From Sphingopyxis sp. DBS4 (lineage in GTDB: Bacteria > Pseudomonadota > Alphaproteobacteria > Sphingomonadales > Sphingomonadaceae), in assembly GCF_024628865.1 (NCBI RefSeq), contig NZ_CP102384.1, positions 3,049,001 to 3,113,000 on the forward strand: 64,000 bases of DNA, in the 5' to 3' direction. Below, in pieces: positions 9,901 through 17,722 of this stretch. The translations under genes and the position numbers were made by a program. Numbering within the stretch: the first letter of the stretch is position 1; each line of letters opens with the position of its first letter. The notes under the pieces were generated by a model that worked only from the letters and a program-made list of their open reading frames with translations, searched no databases and was not told the DNA's origin.

Positions 9901-10426
9901 TATAGGCGACATAATTGACGTTATAGAGCGCGTCGTCGGTATTGGTCTGATAACCGTTCAGCCAATGGCCGAACGCGCTGTTGCCGGGCGCATTGTTGTT
10001 GCTGGAAAAACCGAAGGCGATCGGCTTGCCGCCATTCGCCGCACCATAAGCGTTCGCCGGATCATCGTTGACGCAGTGCGCGGCGAACAGCACGGTCCGC
10101 GGATTGATCAGCGTGCCGGTGCACAGGCCGATAAAGCCGTTCTGCTGGTCGATGATCATCTGCCCGATGCCGGTGACGTCGTCGGGATCGAGTGCGGTGC
10201 CCGGCGTGCCCGGATTGGAAATGACGATCTGGGGATCGGGCGCGACGTCGGGCAGGAAGTTCGCGATCGGCACATCACTCTGCGCGGCGCGTTCGACGGC
10301 GGACGGATCGATCGGTCCATAGCCGTCGGCGGCCAGCGCCGGCACGACTTGCATCAGGCCCGCCGCGCAAACCGATGCGAGCAGGGTTCCGCGGCGCACG
10401 CGCCGCGAGAAATCAAATTTATTCAT
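6920..10426 (-). CDS. Autotransporter with trypsin-like serine protease passenger
   Basis: 1168 residues. The signal peptide (residues 1-33, ending ALAA) leads to an S1-like protease domain: AAHC with His117, GDVATASLD with Asp191 and GDSGGP with Ser329 form the triad. A Gly/Asn/Thr-rich beta-helical passenger follows (about 550-800), including a passenger-associated repeat (LTGNGTINTPFF). The last ~270 residues form an autotransporter beta-barrel ending in an aromatic-rich GTVTFHF, the expected outer-membrane signature. It should be exported through Sec, inserted by BAM and expose a protease at the surface. It is monocistronic, bounded by two near-identical terminators. The substrate and any self-release are unknown. 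Confidence 0.88.
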   Translation of the reverse strand: MNKFDFSRRVRRGTLLASVCAAGLMQVVPALAADGYGPIDPSAVERAAQSDVPIANFLPDVAPDPQIVISNPGTPGTALDPDDVTGIGQMIIDQQNGFIGLCTGTLINPRTVLFAAHCVNDDPANAYGAANGGKPIAFGFSSNNNAPGNSAFGHWLNGYQTNTDDALYNVNYVAYSPLSTEPDSGGYLYGDVATASLDTPAGAIPTWALLFSPLPDPGTIGADGTGYHVQIQGYGNNGSAATGSTGGIDYRRRIANNIVGALASLDDFELFQFYGLKTSDGYTEGLPQNLYWIDFDDPARGTPAEGPFDFNAWRDNAVENEGITASGDSGGPLILDQEFSNPLVIGVLSGGYTAFFDGQPPNGYGTASFYQPLYLYWDWIAANNPYHYVSAKAGDGAWEDSTHWVTNLDPNYYVLTGGQPTNGIPTEPGAGNSDQPGFGQACFESGGFSDCYDVSTGEEYVDQRPIGGEDNDPVTLTNVAASPGGATNGKAVVKFSLDGVDGSSSPAAAGGANGGSADNSAAVAAEALPTPTLLSGLPGASDFVPDNDDGDAPNSVAPRYFDVTLSATGTTTLSSDVTIDRFTLQNQDASLVINSGASLTSLINVSQFGGFMTVNGTLSTLGDYIIVTGGLTGNGTINTPFFTSAAGAIAPGTTTTTGTLTFNGNVILGAGNGYFVNLGANGVSDRIVVNATESTDGIAALDGAVLFSPADGYVVRDGDTYTILTAEGGIDGTFSASQSISAILSPVFTYTANSVEVEIEAGLYADVVTANSPVQGAYAQLLDQSRGNAVLAGVYGALDLQDAATIQATLDSWAPRTETLRSSLATVAADNMSRFYRDRLASINAGDMGGRLAMIGRPVQLAALNMNAMGADQVRTDAGGEVTVQEGRLPETVSGFLAGGYLDGDSRPMATAMPLGGRDQFDGFYIAGGLETALNDSSVIGLSLSYTDIDGNAAVAGQTASGTLIQGTLYGKTQLGGGVELATQLSAGAFDSKTKRIADLVGTPFTLTGADSSLVFTGEVTLGKDFDLGAVEFGPRAGLRASHIGFSDIKENGGGPALHIDRSSFNSVQARAGLALSGKPGASFKPHLRADYVHEFMDAPASFGATFVGGPGPNAIFGLAGGDKDWFELGGGLTVSTGNIDLSVGAETTIARKDVSYQSYRGTVTFHF

Positions 10427-10573
10427 ATACTACCCCCGTAGTGTGACGGCGCCTCGTCCGGGTCGGGGAGTCGGCGACAGGGGGTCAGCTTAACCGCGCG
10501 AAAAAATTACACAATGTCCGGCGACGCTCCGCCCACCCTTTTGCGACGGACCGTTTTTCGAGCGACGCCCGCG

Positions 10574-10610
10574 AAAAAGGGCGGCCCGCACGCGGACCGC
10601 CCCTTTCTTT
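10574..10610 (-). terminator. Rho-independent terminator of rplM-rpsI
   Basis: The stem at 10579-10602 (GGGCGGCCCG, loop CACG, CGGACCGCCC) with five A at 10574-10578 gives a U-run in minus-strand RNA, 20-odd bases after the rpsI stop. The 10-nt stem arms are identical to those of the terminator at 6875-6898. Confidence 0.8.
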
Positions 10611-10630
10611 CCACCGAAGCGGAGGAAATT

Positions 10631-11131
10631 TTAGCGCTTCGAGAACTGGAAGCTGCGGCGGGCCTTCGCCTTGCCGTACTTCTTGCGCTCGACCGCGCGG
10701 CTGTCGCGGGTCAGGAAGCCGGCCGCCTTGACCGGGCTGCGCAGCGCGGGTTCGAAGCGGGTCAGCGCCTGCGCGATACCGTGCAGCACGGCCCCCGCCT
10801 GACCCGACAGGCCGCCACCCTTGACGGTCGCGACGACGTCATACTGACCGACGCGCTCGGTCAGGCCGAACGGCTGGTTGATGACGAGGCGCAGCGTCGG
10901 GCGCGCGAAATAGACTTCCTGGTCGCGGCCGTTGACCGTGATCTTGCCCGTGCCGGGCTTGACCCACACGCGGGCGACGGCGTCCTTGCGGCGGCCGGTC
11001 GCATAGGCGCGGCCCTGCTTGTCGACGATCTTCTCACGCAGCGGCGCGGTCGGCGTTGCGGGGGCGACGGTGGCGCCTTCAACCGCGCCGGCGAGATCCT
11101 TGAGATCGGTCATGGTCTGTTCGTCGGCCAT
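10631..11131 (-). CDS. rpsI: 30S ribosomal protein S9
   Basis: 166 residues with the S9 signature: [15 protein letters not shown] at about 46-60, the GGG-x-SGQAGA region and the invariant C-terminal SKR tail that reaches the P-site tRNA (here QFSKR). The N-terminal extension of about 40 Ala/Thr/Pro-rich residues is usual for alphaproteobacterial S9. Its ATG shares one base with the TAA of rplM (TAATG at 11133-11129), which enforces coupled translation of L13 and S9. Confidence 0.97.
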   Translation of the reverse strand: MADEQTMTDLKDLAGAVEGATVAPATPTAPLREKIVDKQGRAYATGRRKDAVARVWVKPGTGKITVNGRDQEVYFARPTLRLVINQPFGLTERVGQYDVVATVKGGGLSGQAGAVLHGIAQALTRFEPALRSPVKAAGFLTRDSRAVERKKYGKAKARRSFQFSKR

Positions 11132-11610
11132 TATGCACCCACCTTGTTCTTGCGGTTCATCGACGCGACGTCGATCACTTCGGGGCTCTGCCCTTCATGC
11201 GGATGCTCGGCACCGGCGAAGATGCGCAGGTTGCGCATCTGCTGGCGGCCGAGCGGGCCGCGCGGGATCATCCGCTCGACGGCCTTTTCGAGCACGCGCT
11301 CGGGGAAGCGGCCTTCGAGCACCTTCTGCGGGCTGGTTTCCTTGATGCCGCCGGCATAGCCGGTGTGCTTGTAATAGCGCTTGTCGGCCATCTTGTTGCC
11401 GGTGAACGCCACCTTCTCCGCATTGATGACGATGACATTGTCACCGCAATCGACGTGCGGGGTGAAGCTCGGCTTGTGCTTGCCGCGCAGGATGTTGGCG
11501 ATGATCGACGCGACGCGGCCCACGACGAGACCGTCGGCGTCGATCAGCACCCATTTCTTCTCGACCGTCCCGGCGTTCGCCGACTGGGTCGTCTTGGTCA
11601 GCGCCTTCAT
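11131..11610 (-). CDS. rplM: 50S ribosomal protein L13
   Basis: 159 residues; [16 protein letters not shown], the [14 protein letters not shown] segment and [10 protein letters not shown] are L13 hallmarks. ATG at 11610 is chosen because AAGGAGCG lies 5-12 nt upstream and the encoded MKALTKTTQ start matches the family; upstream in-frame starts would add a non-homologous basic leader. It assembles early into the 50S subunit and sits in the universal rplM-rpsI operon. Confidence 0.97.
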   Translation of the reverse strand: MKALTKTTQSANAGTVEKKWVLIDADGLVVGRVASIIANILRGKHKPSFTPHVDCGDNVIVINAEKVAFTGNKMADKRYYKHTGYAGGIKETSPQKVLEGRFPERVLEKAVERMIPRGPLGRQQMRNLRIFAGAEHPHEGQSPEVIDVASMNRKNKVGA

Positions 11611-11705
11611 GGCACGCTCCTTGACAGATATGGACCGGAGCGCGAGCCGCCCCGAAATAATGACGCCGCCTGTCCCGAAGGAACGAAGCGGCGCTTCGGA
11701 GCGGG

Positions 11706-11734
11706 CCAATGCCGCCGAAAGCACGAAAAGTCAA
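11706..11734 (-). promoter_or_regulatory. Possible promoter of rplM-rpsI
   Basis: On the minus strand TTGACT (11734-11729) is a good -35 box; 17 bases on, CATTGG (11711-11706) is a poor -10. It lies about 100 nt upstream of rplM. The weak -10 keeps this tentative. Confidence 0.3.
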
Positions 11735-11755
11735 CTCTGCAGCGGCTTTGCTGAC

Positions 11756-11771
11756 GGGTATCAAGATACCC
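11756..11771. repeat. 16-bp perfect palindrome at a gene end
   Basis: GGGTATC and GATACCC arms flank AA. The palindrome touches the TAG of the minus-strand gene ending at 11771 and lies just upstream of the rplM promoter region. No U-run follows, so it could be an operator rather than a terminator. Confidence 0.4.
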
Positions 11772-12550
11772 TATCGCCGATCGTCCGTATCGAGCGCCCG
11801 GATGCGCTCCTCGACCAGCCTGCGTTCGCCGGGCTCCGCGGCGGCGATCCAGGTGCGGCGGCGTTCGCTCGTGACGAGCCCGGTCGCGGTGTCGATCGTC
11901 CACGCCACGTCGGTTTCGATCGGCCGCTTCGCGCCCGCTCCTACCTCGATCACGGCCTTTTCGAATTTCGTCGCCGTGCGCACGTTGCCCTGCTGCGTGA
12001 CGGCCGCGCCATCCTCGATCGCCGGATTCGCCGCTGCGACGAGGGCACGAACATCCGCCGTCGCGAGCTTTTCGCGCTCGGCCGGCGGCAACGCCGCCAG
12101 CAGGCCCGCCATCTGATTCGCTTCGCTCCGCGTGGCGGCCGCGCCCATGTCCTGCACCCGGCCGAGCACCCGCGGCCAGAGCGCATCGGGATCAACGAGG
12201 GTGATACGGCTGCCATCGGGCGCGATCAGATAGGTGATCGGCTGATCGACGAGCGGGCGCAGCATCCCGGTCACCGCCCGCGCGACGTCAGGCGCCGCGT
12301 CGGATTCGATCGCGCGCAGCGTCGCCACCAGTTGCACGCCGCGCCCTACCCGGCTCCATTGGAGGTCATAGACGAGCGTATAGCTTGCCATCGAACCGTC
12401 GCGCGCCAGCCGCCGCGTGGTGACGCGATAGACCATCGGCCGATCGATCGGCGGAGCGAACAACGCGGGCGCGGCCACAGGGGTCGCCGCCGGCGACGGC
12501 GCGGGAGGCAGAGGCTGCGCCGCCAGCAGCAGCAGCGCCGGGCCGATCAT
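11771..12550 (-). CDS. Secreted protein of unknown function
   Basis: 259 residues. The start MIGPALLLLAAQ is a short hydrophobic signal, followed by a Pro/Ala-rich linker (PLPPAPSPAATPVAAP). The remainder has regular beta-strand-like segments (MVYRVTTRRLARDG, YTLVYDLQWSRVG, TYLIAPDGSRITLVD), resembling periplasmic domains that bind lipids or assist assembly. ATG at 12550 overlaps the TGA of the heme A synthase gene, so it is probably co-expressed with cytochrome-oxidase maturation, but I do not recognise the family. Confidence 0.6.
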   Translation of the reverse strand: MIGPALLLLAAQPLPPAPSPAATPVAAPALFAPPIDRPMVYRVTTRRLARDGSMASYTLVYDLQWSRVGRGVQLVATLRAIESDAAPDVARAVTGMLRPLVDQPITYLIAPDGSRITLVDPDALWPRVLGRVQDMGAAATRSEANQMAGLLAALPPAEREKLATADVRALVAAANPAIEDGAAVTQQGNVRTATKFEKAVIEVGAGAKRPIETDVAWTIDTATGLVTSERRRTWIAAAEPGERRLVEERIRALDTDDRR

Positions 12551-13569
12551 GCCGCCGGACGGCCCAGCCGGTGCAGCGATGCCGCCGTCACCGCGACGAG
12601 GATCGCGCCCGTCACCTGGTGTAGCGCCGCGATCTCCATCGACACGCCGGTCACCACCGTCAGGATACCGAGCGTCATCTGCGCCGCGACGACGAGGAGC
12701 AGGAGCTTCGGCTCGATCCGCGCCCCGCGCCGCGCGAGCGTCCACGCCAGCCACAGCAGCGTGGCGGCCGCGACCCACGACCACCAGCGATGGAGGAAAT
12801 GGATCAGGAAGGGATCGTTGGTGAAGGCGAACCAGGCGCCGCGCGACCAGTCGATCCCGTCGGGCACGAAGCGGCCGTTCATCGACGGCCAGGTGCTCGC
12901 GACATAGCCGGCGTTGAGTCCCGCGACCCACGCACCAAGCAGCAACTGGAAGAAAAGGATCGCGAACAGCAGGATCGCCGTCCCGGTCAGCCGCGCTCGG
13001 GGCGCCGCCGGATCGCGCGCCATCAGCGCGAAGTCGCGCGCCGTCCAGACGAGCGCGACGAGCAGGAACAGCGCGGTCAGCAGATGGGTCGCGAGCCGGA
13101 AATGGCTGACGTCGGTGCGGTCGACGAGGCCCGAGGCGACCATCCACCAGCCGATCGCGCCCTGCAGCCCGACGAGCGCCACCAGCCCGGCGAGCCGCCA
13201 GCCGTAGCCCGCGGGGATAGCGCGCCGCCAGCCATAATAGGCCAGCGGCACGAGCAGCGCGAAACCGACGAGCCGGCCGAGAATGCGGTGCAGCCATTCC
13301 CAGAAGAAGATGCCCTTGAACGCCGCGAGCGACATGCCGAGATTGATCTCCTGATATTCCGGGATCTGCTTGTATTTCTCGAACTCGGCCTGCCATGCGG
13401 CATCGCTGAGCGGCGGCAGCACTCCCGACACCGGCTTCCATTCGGTGATCGACAGGCCCGATTCGGTGAGGCGGGTGATGCCGCCGACCGCGACGATCGC
13501 GATCACGAGCAAGGCCACGATCCAGAGCCAGCGAGCGAGTATTGCGGGGCGGGGGTGGGGGTGCGACAT
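12547..13569 (-). CDS. ctaA: Heme A synthase (COX15/CtaA)
   Basis: 340 residues with about eight transmembrane helices. The type-2 CtaA histidines are visible: EWLHRILGR, RLATHLLTA, HFLHRWWSW and ALHQVTGA, the axial ligands of the two heme sites. The early motif GGITRLTESGLSITEWKP is typical of alphaproteobacterial COX15. It oxidises the C8 methyl of heme O to give heme A for aa3 oxidase, in the inner membrane. ATG at 13569 (MSHPHPRP) is preferred to a start 69 bases upstream because it fits the family and leaves a divergent promoter gap before the M48 gene. Confidence 0.95.
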   Translation of the reverse strand: MSHPHPRPAILARWLWIVALLVIAIVAVGGITRLTESGLSITEWKPVSGVLPPLSDAAWQAEFEKYKQIPEYQEINLGMSLAAFKGIFFWEWLHRILGRLVGFALLVPLAYYGWRRAIPAGYGWRLAGLVALVGLQGAIGWWMVASGLVDRTDVSHFRLATHLLTALFLLVALVWTARDFALMARDPAAPRARLTGTAILLFAILFFQLLLGAWVAGLNAGYVASTWPSMNGRFVPDGIDWSRGAWFAFTNDPFLIHFLHRWWSWVAAATLLWLAWTLARRGARIEPKLLLLVVAAQMTLGILTVVTGVSMEIAALHQVTGAILVAVTAASLHRLGRPAA

Positions 13570-13672
13570 GGCCGCCCTATCGGCGCTTGCCGGGCGATAG
13601 GCAAGAGGGGCGACGGTGAAGATACCGTCGAAATTCATGGCCGCGTCAGGCGGCGCTTGGTAAGCTGCGGCG

Positions 13673-14662
13673 ATGCGGTCGCTGCCTCTCGTCGTCCCGA
13701 TCCTGCTCGGCTTCCTGCTGGCGACGCCGCTGCGCGCGGCGGGCGCCCAACCGTCGCCTTATGCCGAGCTTGCTGCGCTCGAAGCGCGCGTCGCGGCCAT
13801 CGGCTTTCGCCTGACCACCGCGAATGCCGCCTGGTGCCCCGCGGTGCAGCCGCAGTTCGGATGGATCTGGGGCGACCCGCGCCTCTACGACGAAGCGCAC
13901 CGTGCCGAAGCGCTCGCCGCCTATCGTGCGGCCGATGTCGACGCGCCCTATATCGCGGCGATCGCGCCGGGATCGCCCGGCGATCGCGCCGGACTGCACG
14001 TTGGCGCGCCGGTGCTGACAATCAACGGCATCGCCGTTCCGGCGGGCGAAAGCGCCGACCCCTTCGCGCGCATCGCCGCGGTCGAGACGCTGCTTGCAGC
14101 GCTGCCGCCGCGCGGCATGGTGGAGATTTCGGGCGCGGCGGGCACGAAGACCGCAGTCGCCCCCGTCACCGGCTGCGCGAGCGATTTCCGGGTCGATGCC
14201 CGCGACCGGCCCGAGGGCGCCGCCGATGGCCGACTGATCGTGATCAGCGGCGGCCTGGTCCAATTCGCGACCAACGACGATGAACTCGCCGCCGCGGTCG
14301 CGCACGAGCTCGCGCACAATATCCTCCGTCACCGCGCGCGCCTCGATGCCGCGGGGGTCGATCGCGGGCTCGGCAAACAGTTCGGGCGCAGCGCCCGGCT
14401 GTTCAAGCAGACCGAGGTCGAGGCCGATCGGCTGTCGGCGTGGCTGCTCGCGGGCGCGGGCTATGATCCGCATGCGGCGATCCGTTTCTGGACCCGCTTC
14501 GGCCAGCGCGCCGGACGCCCCCTGTTTCAGGCCGGCACCCATCCGCGCTGGCGCGACCGGGTCGCGTCGATCGAGGCCGAAGTGCAAGCGATCGATGCCG
14601 CGCGTGCTGCCGGACGGCCGCTCGATCCGCCGTTGATCGCCGACCCACCGCCCTTGGAATAG
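13673..14662 (+). CDS. M48 family metallopeptidase with PDZ-like domain
   Basis: 329 residues. A signal peptide (residues 1-25, RAAGAQ) is followed by a PDZ-like region containing IAAIAPGSPGDRAGLHVGAPVLTING at about 100-125, then the catalytic core: AHELAHN (HExxH) near residue 212 and EVEADR as third zinc ligand. It should be a periplasmic zinc protease of the LoiP/BepA-like group, perhaps acting on misfolded outer-membrane proteins. The PDZ-like segment preceding the protease could sense substrate tails. It diverges from ctaA. Confidence 0.85.
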   Translation: MRSLPLVVPILLGFLLATPLRAAGAQPSPYAELAALEARVAAIGFRLTTANAAWCPAVQPQFGWIWGDPRLYDEAHRAEALAAYRAADVDAPYIAAIAPGSPGDRAGLHVGAPVLTINGIAVPAGESADPFARIAAVETLLAALPPRGMVEISGAAGTKTAVAPVTGCASDFRVDARDRPEGAADGRLIVISGGLVQFATNDDELAAAVAHELAHNILRHRARLDAAGVDRGLGKQFGRSARLFKQTEVEADRLSAWLLAGAGYDPHAAIRFWTRFGQRAGRPLFQAGTHPRWRDRVASIEAEVQAIDAARAAGRPLDPPLIADPPPLE

Positions 14663-14717
14663 GGCCGCCGCCACCCTATTTAAACGGCATTCCCCTTCCC
14701 CGACAAAGGAGCATGCC

Positions 14718-15254
14718 ATGACGAGTGACACCGCAATTCTGGCCGGCGGCTGTTTCTGGTGCACCGAAGCCGTGTTCCAGTCGCTCGACGGCGTCGCGGG
14801 CGTCGAAAGCGGCTATATCGGCGGCACCCTCGCCAACCCGACCTACAAGCAGGTGTGCGGCGGCGACACCGGCCATGCCGAGGCGATCCGCATCAGCTAC
14901 AACCCTGCGGTGATTTCCTATGGCGACCTGCTCGACGTCTTCTTCGCGACGCACGACCCGACGCAGCTCAATCGCCAGGGCAACGACATCGGCACCCAGT
15001 ATCGCAGCGCGATCTTCCCGCTGGACGAAGCGCAGGAAGCCGCGGCGCGCGACGGTATCGCGCGCGCTGCCGCCGATCGGCCCGCTCCTATCGTCACGAC
15101 GATCGAGCCTGCGTCGACATGGTATCCTGCCGAGGATTATCATCAGGCCTATTGGGAAGGCGAAGGCCAGCGCAATCCCTATTGTATCGCGTCGATTCCC
15201 CCCAAGCTCGCCAAATTGCGCAAAGGCTTTGCCGAGCGCGTGCGCGCGAACTGA
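14718..15254 (+). CDS. msrA: Peptide-methionine (S)-S-oxide reductase
   Basis: 178 residues, the standard MsrA length. GGCFWCTEAVF at 10-20 contains the catalytic Cys12 and Cys15; GYIGG, GDTGHAEAI and YHQAYWE are further conserved blocks. It reduces methionine-S-sulfoxide in proteins and free Met, using thioredoxin. No signal peptide, so cytosolic. AAAGGAG lies just before the ATG. It appears to be a single gene followed by a small hairpin. Confidence 0.96.
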   Translation: MTSDTAILAGGCFWCTEAVFQSLDGVAGVESGYIGGTLANPTYKQVCGGDTGHAEAIRISYNPAVISYGDLLDVFFATHDPTQLNRQGNDIGTQYRSAIFPLDEAQEAAARDGIARAAADRPAPIVTTIEPASTWYPAEDYHQAYWEGEGQRNPYCIASIPPKLAKLRKGFAERVRAN

Positions 15255-15263
15255 CGGCGCGGG

Positions 15264-15283
15264 CGGTGCGCAGGATCGCACCG
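15264..15283 (+). terminator. Hairpin after msrA, possible terminator
   Basis: CGGTGCG and CGCACCG form a 7-bp perfect stem around a six-base loop, ten bases after the msrA stop. It lacks a U-run. Confidence 0.35.
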
Positions 15284-15398
15284 ACTGTTGCAATATGGCC
15301 GCATGACGTCACTTTTCCTTGACTTTGCGGCACTTTAGACTAGCGGACACCCCCGCGCCGGGGCAGGATGCCTGCGCGCGCTTGGGGGTCGCTTCACG

Positions 15399-15941
15399 GT
15401 GCTGGTTTCGCTTCTTCTGATCGGATCGTCGCTCACGACACCGCAGATGGCGGTTCAGGCCGCCAGCCAGACGATCGTCGAAAACAGCGCCGAAGGCATT
15501 ACCAACGGTGTCAACCGCATTCTCGGCGGCATCATCAGCTATGCGCGCTGGCCGGCGGCGGCGTCCCCCGCACCGCGTGACCTGTGCCTCGTCGGTGCGC
15601 CGCGCCTCACAGGCCGCATCGCGCCCATCGTTCCGGGCGGGCAGGCGGTCACGGTGCGCCGCACCACGGCAGCAGGGGCGACCAGCGGCGGCTGCGACAT
15701 CATCTTTCTCGGTCATATGCCTATTGCCGACCGCCAGCGGCTGATCGGCTGGGTGCGCGGCCGTCCGGTGCTGACGATCACCGACGACGACCCGGATTGC
15801 AGCTTCGGCGCCATGTTCTGCCTGAGCGGCCGCACGTCGAAGATCAGCTTTTCGGTCAATCTCGACGCCATCGGCCGCGGTCCGCTACGCATCGATCCGC
15901 GCGTGCTGAAAATCGGCAGCGACGACGGAACGGCCCGATGA
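15399..15941 (+). CDS. yfiR: YfiR-family periplasmic regulator of diguanylate cyclase
   Basis: 180 residues from a GTG start. A hydrophobic leader (MLVSLLLIGSSLTTPQMAVQA) directs export. The body matches the YfiR/DUF4154 pattern: IISYARWP, LCLVGAP, CDIIFLG, VLTITDD and FSVNLDAI, with four Cys that could form disulfides as in Pseudomonas YfiR. YfiR inhibits the diguanylate cyclase YfiN in the periplasm. No in-frame ATG lies upstream before a stop; the GTG leader lacks basic residues, so a non-canonical start a few codons earlier (encoding RALGGRFT) is possible. It overlaps the cyclase gene by 4 nt. Confidence 0.8.
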   Translation: MLVSLLLIGSSLTTPQMAVQAASQTIVENSAEGITNGVNRILGGIISYARWPAAASPAPRDLCLVGAPRLTGRIAPIVPGGQAVTVRRTTAAGATSGGCDIIFLGHMPIADRQRLIGWVRGRPVLTITDDDPDCSFGAMFCLSGRTSKISFSVNLDAIGRGPLRIDPRVLKIGSDDGTAR

Positions 15942-17152
15942 CCGCCCGCCCGCCCGAACGCGAAGGCGCGCGAACGACGCTGCAAAAGCTGCTGTCGCGC
16001 TTTCATTTCGGCATCACCCTCTTCGCCGTCGCCTTGTCGGGAATCACGATCCTGCTGGCCGGGATCACGACGCTGCGCAGCTATGCCGACCACAATATCG
16101 AACTCGCAGCCCAACTCGGCGCCTATGGCGCCGAACCCGCGCTGGTGTTCAACGATCCGCAGGCGGCGCGCGAGGGGCTCGAACCGCTGATGCGGCTTCC
16201 CGGCATCGCGCGGCTCCGGCTTCTCGACGATCGCGGGCGCCCGCTCTACCAATGGACGTCGCCGCTCGGCGACCCGGCGCCGCTCCTGACCCGTCTTTTT
16301 TTTCCGCGCCCCTTCGCGGCCACGGTTCAGCGCAACGGATCGGTGATCGGACACATCGAGGTCTGGGGCGACAGCTCGACACTGATCGACTATGTCCGCA
16401 TCGGCGCGCTCGCCGGCCTCGGCTGCCTGCTCGTCACCGCATTGGGCACGATCATCCTCGCGCGCCGTTTCGAATATGAACTGGTGAAGCCGCTGGGCGA
16501 GATCGCCACCGTGGCCCACGATGTCCGCCTCCACCGTCGCTTCGACAAACGCGTCCAGTCGCTGGGGATCGTCGAGCTCGACCGGCTGGGCGGGGATATC
16601 AATGCGCTGCTCGACGAATTGCAGGGCTGGCAGGGCACGATGGAAAGCGAGAAGGCGCTGCTCGCGCACCGCGCCTCGCACGACATGCTGACCGCGATGC
16701 CCAATCGCGCGGCCTTCGACGAACAGTTGCGGCAGCGCATCCACACCGCCCAGTCAAAGAACCAGCGTTTCGCGCTGCTGTTCATCGATGCCGACAATTT
16801 CAAGGCGGCGAACGACAATCACGGTCACGCGGCAGGCGACGCGGTGCTGGTCGCATTGTCGGAGCGGATCAAGGACACGCTGCGCAAGGAGGATTTCGCG
16901 GCACGGATCGGCGGCGACGAATTCATCGTCATCATCGACCCGCTCGACGACGCGATCGATCCCGGCGAACTCGCCGATCGCATCCGCACCGGCGCGTCGC
17001 AGCCGATCGCGCTGCCCGGCGACCAGCACTATCGGCTAAGCATCAGCATCGGCGCGGCCGTCTATCCCGACGACGGTACCGACGCGCGAACCCTGCTGAC
17101 CGCTGCCGACGCCGCCATGTACGCCGACAAGCTCGTCAAGCGCCCCACTTGA
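15938..17152 (+). CDS. yfiN: YfiN/TpbB-like membrane diguanylate cyclase
   Basis: 404 residues. Transmembrane helix at about 25-45, periplasmic CHASE8-like domain (to about 145), second helix at about 150-175, HAMP-like linker, then a GGDEF domain with the intact motif GGDEF at about 325-329 and the substrate helix LFIDADNFKAANDNHGH. It makes cyclic-di-GMP from two GTP. The periplasmic part should be the target of the YfiR-type protein encoded just before. ATG at 15938 overlaps the yfiR stop. An RxxD-type product-inhibition site is not evident before GGDEF. Confidence 0.88.
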   Translation: MTARPPEREGARTTLQKLLSRFHFGITLFAVALSGITILLAGITTLRSYADHNIELAAQLGAYGAEPALVFNDPQAAREGLEPLMRLPGIARLRLLDDRGRPLYQWTSPLGDPAPLLTRLFFPRPFAATVQRNGSVIGHIEVWGDSSTLIDYVRIGALAGLGCLLVTALGTIILARRFEYELVKPLGEIATVAHDVRLHRRFDKRVQSLGIVELDRLGGDINALLDELQGWQGTMESEKALLAHRASHDMLTAMPNRAAFDEQLRQRIHTAQSKNQRFALLFIDADNFKAANDNHGHAAGDAVLVALSERIKDTLRKEDFAARIGGDEFIVIIDPLDDAIDPGELADRIRTGASQPIALPGDQHYRLSISIGAAVYPDDGTDARTLLTAADAAMYADKLVKRPT

Positions 17153-17166
17153 AGCGGAGAGATATC

Positions 17167-17673
17167 GTGACCCACCCCCTGCCCCTTTCGCTCCGGCAGC
17201 TTTTCCTGATCCCGCTTCTGGCGCTGCTCGCGGCGTGCCAGAGCGTGCCACCGCCAGCCAGGGGGTTCAGTCCCGAACAGGTCGCCGCGCTCCAGGCCGA
17301 AGGCTTTGTCGAAACCGGCGACGACTGGATGCTCACCATCAACGAACGGCTGCTTTTCGGCGTCAACGAGAGCGCCCTGAAGTCCGAGCAGGTCGAGCGG
17401 CTGGGCGAACTCGCGCGCCACCTCGTCGCGGTCGGCATCCCGACGGCGCGCATCGAAGGCCACACCGATTCGACCGGCGCCGCTGCCTACAACCAGGCCC
17501 TGTCGGAAGCGCGCGCGCAAAGCGTCGCGGCGCCGCTGCAGGCGAACGGCATGCGCTTCACCGCCGATCAGATCATCGGCCGCGGCGAGACGATCCCGCT
17601 TTCGTCCAACGCCACGCCCGAGGGCCGGCAGGACAATCGCCGCGTCGTGCTGATCGTTTCGCCCGCCGAATAA
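17167..17673 (+). CDS. yfiB: YfiB-like OmpA-domain lipoprotein
   Basis: 168 residues from GTG at 17167, chosen because AGCGGAGAG sits just upstream; a TTG overlapping the yfiN stop at 17149 is the alternative. The lipobox LLAAC follows a leader with LIPLLALLAAC, so it is a lipoprotein. The C-terminal OmpA-like domain has EGHTDSTGAAAYNQALSEARAQ, which binds peptidoglycan. In Pseudomonas, YfiB sequesters YfiR and releases YfiN; the same three components in one unit here argue for an envelope-stress switch of cyclic-di-GMP. Confidence 0.82.
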   Translation: MTHPLPLSLRQLFLIPLLALLAACQSVPPPARGFSPEQVAALQAEGFVETGDDWMLTINERLLFGVNESALKSEQVERLGELARHLVAVGIPTARIEGHTDSTGAAAYNQALSEARAQSVAAPLQANGMRFTADQIIGRGETIPLSSNATPEGRQDNRRVVLIVSPAE

Positions 17674-17722
17674 CCGGCGGCGCTTCTTTTCCTGTTCATA
17701 AAAGCCCGCTAAGCCCGCGCGC

